The notes under the pieces are model-generated. The model saw only the letters and a program-made list of their open reading frames with translations. It did no database searches and had not been told where the DNA came from. Positions 1 to 8,500 of a stretch of DNA of 33,511 nucleotides are shown here, in pieces (position 1 is the first letter of the stretch; the number at the start of each line of letters is the position of its first letter). The stretch lies in NCBI GenBank assembly GCA_019693395.1, contig JAAMXP010000147.1, forward strand, positions 1 to 33,511, read 5' to 3'. This stretch comes from Ettlia oleoabundans. Its lineage: Eukaryota; Chlorophyta; Chlorophyceae; Chlamydomonadales. Position numbers and translations under genes: made by a program.

Positions 1-36
1 CCCCCCCTCTTCGCAGGTGCCCAAAAGTGACGCGGA
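1..36. mobile_element. Right end of a TIR element truncated by the window edge
   Basis: Bases 9-36 resemble the outward-facing right end of the TIR element at 29617-30444, sharing the pattern TGCCCAA..TGACGCG.AAC. Only the terminal repeat lies in the window, so the element would extend to the left. Degenerate match, judged by eye. Confidence 0.4.
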
Positions 37-197
37 ACCTCTCATACACAGCGCCCTTCGAAGCGCAAAGTTTCTGGCCAGGCTGGGGCCACGCACAGTT
101 TGTCCGCAACCCTTCAAAGATGTCGACGGCGTCGAAGAATTGTCGAAGGTTGTGGTCAGAAATGGCTTGGAGAAGGTGGATGGTCGAAACCGGGATG

Positions 198-975
198 TGC
201 GCGTCCGGGTAACACTTGCAAGCTTAAGAACAAAGGGTAGGGGGTAGGGGTCCAGGGAGGGTAGGGTTAGGGGGTCCGAGCCCCTCCTAAGCGAAATCTG
301 AGGTACCCCTAGGGGGTATGCAGGGTAGGGGGCAGGGGTCGTCTTCCCCTCCTGTTTGCCACCCTGCTGCGGCAAGGAAAAGCAGTACTGGGAATTTTGG
401 GGCCAGCAGCAGCAGCAGCAGCAGTATCAATAGCAGACACAGCAGCAGCAGCAGCAACAACAACAACAGCAGCTGCGGTGGCCTGCCCTGATGTGCCAGT
501 TGCCGGTTGCCATCAACCCTGCCGTAGTGCCGGCGTGCACCTTTGCGCTACACTTCCCATCTACTGTGCCAGTGTGGGTGCCCCACCTAAAAATCTTTCA
601 ATTCCCTTCCCTTTTTCAAGAGCACTATTTGCAAATGTTGTGGCGTGCCCTGCCGTGCGCGCCGGCAGCGCCAGCTTGGCGGCGCCCAACCGTTAGGCTG
701 CACGACCGTGCCCCTCCCCCTCTGGCTATTGGTCTGCGTCTTGTTTTGTCTCCAAGTGCTGCAACGGGCCTGGTTGCAGCCGTATATATCCACGACCCCT
801 CCAGCCGATGGTGGGTAGGAGGGCCTGGGCGATGAAGGGTAGGGGATAGGGGGGCCAGAGCCCTTGATGGCACCGGCGAGGTAAGGGGTAGGGTCCGGGG
901 CAGGGTAGGGGGTTGGGGTCTTTGACCCCTCCTTCTTATTCGTAGGTGTGCAGGTGTTACGCGGACACGCCCGTA
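198..975 (+). mobile_element. Degenerate TIR element, relative of the 29617-30444 element
   Basis: The left end around 198-220 (GCGTCCGGGTAACACTTGCA) is an imperfect inverted repeat of the right end around 951-975, whose reverse complement reads GTGTCCGCGTAACACCTG. Inside, the order matches the element at 29617-30444: G-rich GGGTAGGGG blocks, two short inverted blocks of the form GGGGTC..GACCCCTCCT, a CAG-repeat tract, then a short open frame, then more G-rich DNA. No transposase is visible, so it is probably non-autonomous. The ends are diverged and I found no clear target-site duplication. Boundaries are good to about 10 bp. Confidence 0.5.
397..640 (+). other. CAG-repeat tract and conserved short open frame inside the TIR element
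   Basis: CAG/CAA triplets at about 402-475 lead into an open frame (491-835) whose first ~50 codons read MCQLPVAINPAV...TVPVWVPHLKIFQFP. The element at 29617-30444 has the same arrangement, a CAG run followed by NMPLPFAVNPAL...ALPIWVPQLNNFQL. The two match at protein level although the DNA has diverged. This suggests that both descend from a coding exon, either captured or belonging to the element. I do not recognise the protein. There is no good ATG context, and the frame may once have been the C-terminal exon of a longer gene. Confidence 0.35.
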
Positions 976-984
976 TTTTGGGCC

Positions 985-2302
985 AAAAAGACTCCGTGAG
1001 GACGTGCTGGGCATGCCACGTTTGCACTTGCAAAGGGGTGCTCCGCCAGCAGGTTGGCATACCCATGGGGGGCAATGCTGCAGTTTTCATTGCCAACTAT
1101 TATCTCTTCATGTTTGAACTGTGATTTCGTCAACCGCCTCGCGACACCGCTGCGACTCGTGCCTCCCCTTCTCATGCCCCACGTATGCCCCGCTGTTCAA
1201 GCTATAACACCACATGGCCTACAGCTCGTACACCCTGGCTCTGCCACACTTAGGACTTTACAGTCACAAGCCGGCCCGTCACCATTTACATAGCTGTGGA
1301 TCCCCTACCACCACAGCCAGCCAATGTTGCTTTGTATATTGCCGACAGCTTCCGTTTCCTCGACCGTTTTGTCGCTGACTTGCGCACGCTCAACAACACT
1401 CTTTTTGGCATGCTTACATACGTGTCACAATCATTTCCTGACTTCCCCCAGTTTACTGGCATTTACCCTACCACCTTGGCCCTCAAACACACTGCTGAGG
1501 GCGCGTCAGTCAATTTTCTGGACATTACCATCGCACCCACCGGGGACAATGGCACGCTGCCAGTCACCCCAAGGCTTTATGATAAACGCTGGGCTTTCCC
1601 CTTCAAACTCATCAAATTCCCTCACGCCACCTCCAAACTGTCTGCTCGCTCCAAATATGGTATAGTCACAAGCCAGTTCCACCGCTTCCGCCGCATACTT
1701 TTAGACCACGACGACTTCTGCAAAGCAAACGCACGTGTCATCGCTCAGCTAGTAGAACGTGGTTTTGAGCCACACCGATGTCTACACAAGCTATGTTCCC
1801 TCACCAAAGACTACCCTGGCATTTTGGCATTTTTCTGCCGATTACCTCTTTGCGCGGGTGCAGGCCCACCTTGACCAGCTGTGAGCTGCCTTTGTTTTTC
1901 CCCATTTGGTCAGTTATTTGTTCTGTTTCATTATTTATTTTTGTTTTTTGTTCTATTTTCTTTTCTATTTAGTGCTTACAAATTTGTTTGTTTAACACAG
2001 TCGAACGCGGGGAGCTCTTAGTGAGCCCGCACTGCCCTCAACTTTCCTCCCCTTTGCACCCTGTATTTCATAACGGTCTGCTGCAGGCTAGTCGCGTCAC
2101 CGGGGCTCCTCTACAGCTTTTGAGCAGCGGCAGCAACGCTACTTACGGCTACCAACCCCTCCGGTTATTGCCCATCCCTACCAAACGCTATGCAGGTGTG
2201 GCCCCGACACCGCCGTTACAGCGTCAGCGTCAGCGTGCATCACGTGCTTGCTCTTTTCGTTGTACCAGCCGAGCCCCCGGTGGCACATCGCTACCCCCTT
2301 TT
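985..2302 (+). mobile_element. Penelope-like retroelement fragment, copy 1, with 3' tail
   Basis: A decayed reverse transcriptase. The motif-B segment GIPMGGNAAVFIANYYLF lies at 1056-1109 and ends in a TGA at 1122-1124. After a frame change the frame resumes (1296-1874) with RFLDRFVADLRTLNN, then FLDITI, a YDKRW segment, FPHATSKLS and YGIVTSQFHRFRR. This order (GIPMG, YxDD-like, FLD, DKR, FPH, SQ..R) fits Penelope-like or closely related algal/animal retroelement RTs. The second aspartate of the YxDD box is Arg at 1365-1367, so the enzyme is dead. The 3' tail (1875-2302) is T-rich, then has GC-rich segments shared with copies at 31588 and 33410. No endonuclease domain is visible. The family label is from memory of the group. 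Confidence 0.65.
1296..1874 (+). pseudogene. RT palm/thumb fragment of the Penelope-like element
   Basis: This is the longest uninterrupted frame of copy 1, 192 codons. It begins just before the altered catalytic box (Leu-Asp-Arg instead of x-Asp-Asp) and runs through the conserved FLDITI, DKRW, FPHATSKLS and SQFHRF segments into a C-terminal ARVIAQLVERGFEPHR. It ends with TGA at 1872-1874, followed by the T-rich untranslated tail. The ATG at 1296 is only where the frame opens, because RT motif B lies upstream in other frames (1045-1124). The same region recurs at 31600-31980 on the plus strand and at about 33080-33410 on the minus strand, with different disruptions, so all three are relics of one family. 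Confidence 0.6.
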
Positions 2303-2489
2303 GTTAGGAGTGGCTCTATGGCGTTGCTAAAAAGTAACGGTGAGAGGCCATCGCCTTGGATAACTCCTCTGGCAAGTGGGAGCGCTGGGGTGGTCCCAGC
2401 TGACGAGCGTACCGTAGTGCTAGCAGTGCTATACAATGAGCGCAATACCTCAATTGCGTCTTGTGGGTACCCCAGCTGCCACATTGTCA

Positions 2490-3131
2490 GGATGTTGCCT
2501 TGTCACGACTCGGGCCGTTCTGCTCTCTCAGAGCGCCACGTCAGCACCCAATCCGAATTAATCCGATGGCTGCAAGGCAGGGTTTGCGCGAATTACCGAT
2601 GGCTGCAAGGCAGGGTTTGGGAGCCCTGGCTGGGCGGAAAAGTGCTTGCGTTTCAAACATCCAAGAACTGCCCGAGGAGTTGTTTTCCGGGTCAACACGG
2701 GTCGCCTTTGTGATTGTTCGCGACTGTTCAGTCACCGCGGGGCTCGCGAAGGCTCTCAGAACTTCTTGCGACTTATTGAAATAGTATTACCTGAATCACT
2801 GTACGGTTCTTGAGTGGGCACACCGCACAGCGGAAACCTACAATTGCCCTGGTCCTATTAATAGCAATATTGGCGCTGCCTGCGCAGCGCAGCGCTGCTG
2901 CCTGAAAGCCTTGTAGCAACATTTGGTTTGTTCTAAGCAAACACGAATGCTGATCCATTTGGGCGAAGGGTGGGGGTTGAGTGGAACCCACTCACACTAG
3001 GAAGCCTACGCTTTAATGGTACGCTTTAATGGTTTCGCTTGGAGTGATGGACAAGGTCGATTTGCCTGCCAGCCCCGCAGGGCTAGCAGCAGACCCCACC
3101 TTGGCACAACAGACTGCCAAGGCAACATCCC
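2490..3131. mobile_element. Small inverted-repeat element inserted in the LINE RT
   Basis: The LINE RT frame stops between motif A (ends near 3140) and motif B (starts near 2484). The intervening ~640 bp is bounded by GGATGTTGCCTTG at 2490 and its inverted copy CAAGGCAACATCC ending at 3130. It has no coding capacity I recognise. A related end sequence, including GCTCTCAGAGCGCCACGTCA, lies in opposite orientation at 30603-30655. Target-site duplication is not clear. Confidence 0.5.
2556..2622. repeat. Two-copy tandem repeat, period ~33-35 bp
   Basis: CCGATGGCTGCAAGGCAGGG followed by TTTG occurs twice in succession (2563 and 2596), each preceded by AATTA, inside the small inserted element. Confidence 0.75.
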
Positions 3132-3189
3132 AATTCTAGTTTGCAGGAGCCGAGTGTGGTCCACGGAGTTATATGCTGACTTGAAGTCA

Positions 3190-3276
3190 AGTTGTGCAAC
3201 AAATATATATAGTATAGTAAGTATAGTAAGTATAGTAAGTATAAGTATAGTTGTGCAACAAATATATATATATATT
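3190..3276. repeat. AT-rich microsatellite (AGTATAGTA units) between duplicated GTTGTGCAACAAATATATA
   Basis: Four short AGTATAGTA-like units (about 3212-3250) lie between two copies of GTTGTGCAACAAATATATA (3192 and 3250). On the minus strand the frame stays open through the tract, joining LQCLVLCLEDAKLFK to LDFKSAYNSVD. This suggests a local duplication or slippage inside the old LINE RT. Confidence 0.7.
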
Positions 3277-4130
3277 TTGAAGAGCTTGGCATCCTCCAAG
3301 CACAACACAAGGCACTGCAAAGGCAAGTCGGTGCCTCTGCTTGGCCTGAAGCCCTCCTGGCTGTGTGTTAGAATTCCAGCTTGCTCTGTATAGGGTGAAA
3401 GGACCTGTGTGACGACTGCTGTGTAGAGCTTGTATAATGTCCTATGGGTGGCAATGGGGCGGTAGTTGCCAGTTTGATCCGCTGGCTCGCGTTTGAGAAT
3501 AGGGCAGTATTACTAGACAGCAGGCAGTCTGGCAAGACTGCATGCGCCCAGCATACCTTGAACAAAGCAAATAGCATGGCATGCAGGACAGGAGGCAGGT
3601 GTTTGATGACCTCATCTGGGACCTATCCGGCCCTGCAGATTTGCCATTGGCAAGGGCTCTGACACACTTATCATAGAGATCCCTGGTGAGGGCGGGTAGC
3701 AGGGGCTGGTCGCGGTTGCCGCGAGGGTCTAGGATCATGCCAAACTGTTCCCATTGTACTGTGTCCCCTGCCTGAGCGGCAGACACAGTAGCCGTGTTAA
3801 GTAGCCGGTGGTGCGTCTCAATCGCTGCTGTAGCGCCCTCTTTGATTACAGCAGTTTGGCCTGTGACTGGGTTTTCCATGGTGGCTATTGGTGCCCCAAC
3901 CGTGCCTGTGTTGCTTTGGTTGCCCAAGAGGGATGCATGTGCCCTTCTGCGGTTAGCAGCATATTGGCGTTGTGCTTTGCGTTGTTGCCGTCGCTTATCA
4001 TATTCAGGCTGTTGTTGAACCAGTGACCTGGCTGCCGTTGAGCATTTTTTGACCCTTGCTTGTGCCGATGTGGCACCCAGTCCCGGCCATAGGACAGCGC
4101 CTGAGTAACCGTTCTGCCCCCATAAAAATA

Positions 4131-5105
4131 TTCATATATGAATGGTCTTCCCTGCTTAGCAAGGTCAGGTCCAAAGGGCGAAGCTAGCTGGCTGGCCTGA
4201 AGCCGCCATAGGCGGCGCCCGCCGACAAAGATTGAACCATCTCACTGCCTCTTCAACGCCGCGCCCCAGCGCTAAGCGGTTTCCTTTGCAACCTGAGGGT
4301 CAAAGGAAACTGCTTGAAAGCGCCGACGTGTAAGTCACCATGCCCAGCTCATGCGCAACGGCCCGGCACACATGGAGCCGCTATCCCTACGGTGTGGAGA
4401 AGCGTTCTAGGGCCGGGTCCCTTACTACCCCTTCTAGCACCTCATAAGGGAGGCCAAGCTGCGCAGCAGCACTACGCAGCCTGGCCTGAGCAGCCTCTAG
4501 GCCCCCATCACGAGCCAAGGGCCATTTTGGGGGTTTTAGCCGGATAGAGGATCGAAAATCGCCGTACTGGGCGACTCGCCAATTTGCGCCTGTCCCTCAT
4601 GTGCTGGGGCAGTCGCGGCGGCGGCAGATATGCAGCAAACAGACCGAAACTGGATGGAAACTAATAGCCCTTACGTTCAAATTTTGGATTTGAACGGGTG
4701 CTCCAAAGGGTTCCGAACAGAACCTTCAGAGGGGCGGCACTCCCCTTTCCAAATCGCACTGACCTGAAACCATGGTAAATTCCATATCTCCAGACCGTGT
4801 CCCCCTGATTTTTTAATATGGGTGGCTTGCTTACATCCCAAGGAAGCTTCTGAGAGGGTCAAAGCAGGGGGACACGCCCTGGAGGTGGGTGCTAACGGCG
4901 TTCCCGTCGGGCCACCGACGGTCGTGGAACATGCACAAAGTCACCATGAAATTGAGACAAGTGATGTGCCAGATTTACCAGAAATACTAAATAATGACTG
5001 AGAAACATGGTAAATGAAAAACCAAGTTCTGGGTGCTGGCGGACTGCAGTTCAGGGCCGCCGCTGCCGCTGGCGGCGGCGCCGCTGCCCACCGATAGCGC
5101 ACGGG
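4131..5105. other. Intergenic region with one strong hairpin; no gene seen
   Basis: No open frame here looks coding. The region holds the hairpin at 4274-4315, a short stem-loop at 4901-4918 (CCGTCGG gcca CCGACGG), and a GC-rich CCGCCGCTGCCGCTGGCGGC block near 5056-5090. It is the 3' flank of the minus-strand gene ending at 5106. Confidence 0.5.
4274..4315. other. Hairpin with 15-bp stem
   Basis: AAGCGGTTTCCTTTG (4274-4288) pairs with CAAAGGAAACTGCTT (4301-4315), with one mismatch (G-U as RNA), around a 12-nt loop. It is not followed by an obvious T run. Function unknown: it could be a relic of a small TIR element or a structured RNA. Confidence 0.55.
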
Positions 5106-7206
5106 CTACCTCTTATAATAATCCCGCACCGTTGAGCGGTCTCCTACCACTCGTTGTGCCTTCTTAAAAACCTTGTCATATGCCCGCCAACGCTGCGTCC
5201 CAGATGGCCGCAGCTTGCCGCCGTTGTTCCAGGCTGCCAGCCCAGCTGCCGCTGTCGCTGCGCCGCCGTCGTACTTGCTTTTGCGGGACGCCTCTACTGC
5301 CAGCTCAGAATCGGCAGAGCGCTGCAGACTGGCCAGCTCATCCACAATGGCAAGCATTGCTGCCGCCGCTGCGGCGGGAGGCTTGTAGTGCTCTGCCACG
5401 GTGGTGAGGCTGCTGAACTCCAGCTCAAGGTCATCTGATGCATGGAACCGCTGCACCACCAGGTGTGCCAAGGGCTGTGGTAGCGAGGCAACATACTGTT
5501 CATGCTGATCCACGTTGCCTGCATTGCAGGCACGGCACGGCAGGTTGGGAGGGCAAACCAAGGCAGGGTTGGGTGGGAGCAGTACGACAGGCAAGGCAAG
5601 CTGGCCAACCACCGCTGGCGACCCTGTCACTCACTGATATGAGCGTGGATCAGGCGGCGTGGCATGCCGGCGTGGCTGCTGGTCGAGCATGCGTCCACCG
5701 TGTGTTGAGCAGTGCCCAGCACTGTCCAGAACAGGCTGCGCATGTTGCACATGGCGGCCAGGCGGCTGTCAAGCAGCAGGCCAGACCAGTCAAAGGCCGT
5801 GTTGCCCTCTGCAAGCAATCGCATGACCACTGCCCGTAGCCCTGCTTTCCCACTGTGGTGCAGGCTGGCAAATCGGAACAGCTGCCTTACTGGTTCATAC
5901 CAGCGGAAAGCTTGTAGGCTGCGCTGCAACAGGTTGCGCACGGTATCGCTGATGTACTGGAACATCACATGCTCAGTGGGCAGCACACCCTGCACCAGTG
6001 CCATGGCCAAGTTGAGCAGCACATCTGGCAGCCCCGCTTGCCTCAGCAACTGCCGAGCTGCTCTAACCGTTTGTGCCCCTTCATCATTGAACGGGGCCAG
6101 CTGTTGCTCTAGTGCAACTTCCTCCGCCTCCAGCCGTGCTACCTTTTCCTCCAGCCGCTTTGCTCGCTGACAGAGCATTTTGCAGCTGCGGCTGCGATCC
6201 CGCAGCTGCTGTTGTAGCTGGGCTGCCGCCATGTTGTTAAAAGAGGTCTGCAAATAAGGGGAGGGAGGTCCAAGTTGGGTGTAGGCGCTGAGGTCAGCGC
6301 GGCAGCTCCGTACCCGCCTGCCGCACGGCAAAGGACACCGCAGGGTGCTTACGCACCGTGTCCCGCCAAGCCACACTAGCTGTGGCCACAGAAGTGGGAA
6401 CCGCTCCATCTTCTGCAGGAGCACCCAGGCCTACAGCCGAGGCAGGTGCACGGGAGTGAGATACCGGCAAGCATTCCCGCCGGGACGGCAGCTGCACCAA
6501 TCGTCACGCTCGGTGCACGCTGCCACTCACCGGCCCCATCGCCCGACTCATCGTCGCTATCCAGCAGAAGACCCGCAGCACCTGCAGCAGCACCCAGCAT
6601 CACATTAATAAGCATGCCAGTAAATAGGGGGAAGTGTGCGCAAAGCAGCCGGCATTCCCTCCGCATTTCCCTGCCAATCCCTAGTCTTGCCAAGTACGCA
6701 CCCTGCAACTTGCATCAATTTATGCAGGGACTGCACCCTGAGGTTATTTTGCATGTAAATGTCCTCTGGGTCCTCTGCGAGCATGCCTGCAACCTCTAGG
6801 GCTGCCTCTTGCTGCACTTGTGCCCCCGCTTCTGTGCCGTTGGCACCGTCGGGATCGGCACCTGGAGCTGCACCTGGATATGCCGCGGCGCGCATGCAAA
6901 CTCCCTTCTGATGCAGCAAAGAGGTGTCTGCTTCTACCTCCATGCGTCCCAGGGCGACAGGCTGCTGCTGCTGGTCCCCAGCGCGGGGTGGCGACATGCC
7001 CAGGCGACGCCGCTGCCGCGCCGCCCCGGCGCTCTCATCGTGGCGCAATGGTCCACCGTTCGCGCGTTTCGTCTATAACAACTAACACAAGCAAAATCAG
7101 ATGGGTGGTTGTGCTCCAGGAGAGAAGGAACCGCGATCTGATCAAAGGTCGCCGCCCGGAGAAGTCCGCACACCCGACAGACGTCTTTACGGAGTTCTCG
7201 ACCCAT
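5106..7206 (-). CDS. Uncharacterised 6-exon gene: CxxC/CxxC, acidic-Ser patch, coiled-coil protein (~559 aa)
   Basis: I do not recognise this family. Exons read downward: 7206-7057, 7012-6737, 6702-6531, 6412-6357, 6247-5635 and 5518-5106. All junctions are GT/AG and every phase joins, giving 560 codons including stop. The N-terminus begins MGRELRKDVCRVCG and has a second CVSC pair ~30 residues later, a likely zinc-binding element. A Q/A/G-rich linker follows, then the basic segment REMRRECRLLCAHFP, the acidic patch LLLDSDDESGDG (possible CK2-type site), a coiled coil (RAKRLEEKVARLEAEEVALEQQL) split here as RAKRLEEKVARLE and AEEVALEQQL, and helical domains with FRWYEPVRQLFRFA. It ends KKAQRVVGDRSTVRDYYKR. 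Introns 1 and 2 are only 44 and 34 nt, so the first two joins are the weakest; ATG 6997 or 6232 are alternative starts. It may be a nuclear DNA/RNA-binding or transposon-derived protein. That role is inference. Confidence 0.6.
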
Positions 7207-7310
7207 TACTGATAACGAATAGCAGCGCCAATGAGCGGCGGGTTGAATTTGGCGCATGGATCACGGGCTTTCTTAGGAGTGCCGCCCCTCTGCAGAACCT
7301 TGAAACTTGG

Positions 7311-7385
7311 TCACCGGTAGGGGTCAATCAAGCATTGAATTAATGCTCCCGACGAGCTGAGTTCGAATATAAAGTGAGCCGCGAG
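7311..7385 (+). repeat. Dispersed repeat, relative at 16372-16435
   Basis: GGGTCAATC, then GAATTAATGCTCCCGACGAG, then a CTGAGTTC segment resembles 16374-16412 (GGGTCAATC..GAATAATGCTCTCGACGAGATGAATTC). Shorter echoes of TCTCGACGAGCTGA occur at 18966 and of GCGAGATGAATTC near 7767. Probably a decayed transposon family. Confidence 0.45.
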
Positions 7386-7800
7386 AGGTTTTATAATGCG
7401 GCCTGTCGGACGAGCGGGCCTGCCCTGCCCGAGGGGATCGCTAATCACGGTGCTGTGGGGGCAGGAGTGGGAGCAGGATGGTCGAATGTGTTACCTCAAC
7501 AAGAAATCCCCTTCGCTATTTAACAGTGAACGCACTTTGCTAAACTATAGCGAAGGACGTGGTCCGTTGCTACACCTGTGGTAACACCGCCCGAGTCTCT
7601 CTGTGGCGGGCCTTCTCCGACCTCTCTCCGCCGCCCCCGCATTAAAACTCTTTATCGAGGCTCTTCTTTGCTAACCCTTGTGCTTCAAGCTTTTGCTCTC
7701 GACGTGCCGACGTGGATTCGGCCGTGAAATGCCGTGAAATGGGGTGTGCTAAACTCAGAAGCTCTTGGCGAGATGAATTCAATAGCGAAGGCTTTAACGG

Positions 7801-8500
7801 ATGAGGCTCAAGAGGGTTCTAGAGTGTGCCTGTTCTGTTTGCCACGTCAGCTGGAACGTCTGCGTGGGTCCCCTGTCCCTTACCTCCCCTGCCCGCCTTT
7901 GCAGTCAATTCCGTGTTGCGCCATTTACACCCACCGACATTACTAAGCTGGACTCCATTAGAGCCCGGCTCTACAAATACGCATTAGGAATGCCAGCGTC
8001 TTCCCCGCATGCGGCCATATTGGCGTCGACAACCTTTGGAGGAATTGCAGCAGATTCTATATCGACAGAATATACGCAAGTATGTGCTGAGACGCAAGCA
8101 ACTAGTCTTTCGCACCCCGGGCGCTTAGGCACGCTAGCAAGAGCGCTCATGCACTCCCTCATGGATGACCCGCGTACTGCAGCACAACTCAAAGTCGATC
8201 AGGCCCCTGACAATAAAGGCAACACGGCCTATACAGCACGAAGCAAACATATGATGATTCGCAAACACCGCAGAATGCAAGTCTTTAACATAGTTCCAAC
8301 TTACGACACTACCACACATTACACGACAGTAGCTCAAACGGACTTGTGGGAGACCATCACAAGCCTTAACCGTACATTACATCGCAACTACTCCCTGGAA
8401 TATATACAAAAAGCCATTTGCATTCCTTTGTGGGCAGTGGGTGTTTACAACCTCCGAGACATTACTACACAAGATGGATCACGTATTGCGACACCTCAAG
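7801..8500 (+). pseudogene. LINE post-RT region (frame before the frameshift)
   Basis: This frame carries the segment that follows the RT in many algal and fungal LINEs: a run ending RLYKYALGMPASSPHAAIL, then FGGIAADSISTEYTQ and HPGRLGTLARALMHSLMDDP. It continues to IPLWAVGVYNLRDITTQDGS near 8430-8487. It then loses meaning and stops at 8673, while the neighbouring frame takes over with ITDVTAVQALYRIAHLL. The shift falls at about 8490-8520. The start at 7801 is only the first in-frame ATG. A programmed frameshift cannot be excluded, but there is no clear slippery heptamer, so a simple indel is more likely. Confidence 0.6.

Larger units (their letters stand above)
2303..4130 (-). pseudogene. 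LINE-type reverse transcriptase fragment, antisense, disrupted
   Basis: Read on the minus strand, the pieces follow LINE RT order. A basic linker (EYDKRRQQRKAQRQYAANRR) lies near 4010-3950. The N-terminal RT block NGKSAGPD lies near 3660-3637, followed after a frameshift by VPDEVIKHLPPVLHAML. Degenerate GFRPSRGT-like sequence lies near 3340. Motif A, LDFKSAYNSVDHTRL, lies near 3192-3148. Motif B, LARGVIQGDGLSPLLF, lies near 2365-2318. The FADD catalytic motif is absent because the sequence switches to Penelope-like tail at about 2302. Breaks are frameshifts near 3637 and 3380, an AT-rich microsatellite at 3190-3275, and an inserted element at 2490-3131 between motifs A and B. It could be the same LINE lineage as the 7.8-11.6 kb copy, but the segments do not overlap, so this is untested. 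Confidence 0.7.

Noticed and set aside
240..930. Telomere-like repeats (GGGTAGGG, GGGTTAGGG)
   Set aside because: The units are irregular and belong to the internal G-rich blocks of the TIR element; there is no regular TTTAGGG or TTTTAGGG array.
1988..2713. 241-codon plus-strand open frame
   Set aside because: It spans the Penelope-like 3' tail, the antisense LINE RT and an inserted element, so it is a chance frame over a junction.
5154..5839. Several plus-strand Ala/Arg-rich open frames
   Set aside because: Shadows of the GC-rich minus-strand exons at 5106-6247.
7355..7380. Possible tRNA T-loop (GTTCGAA)
   Set aside because: No matching acceptor or anticodon stems could be drawn around it.
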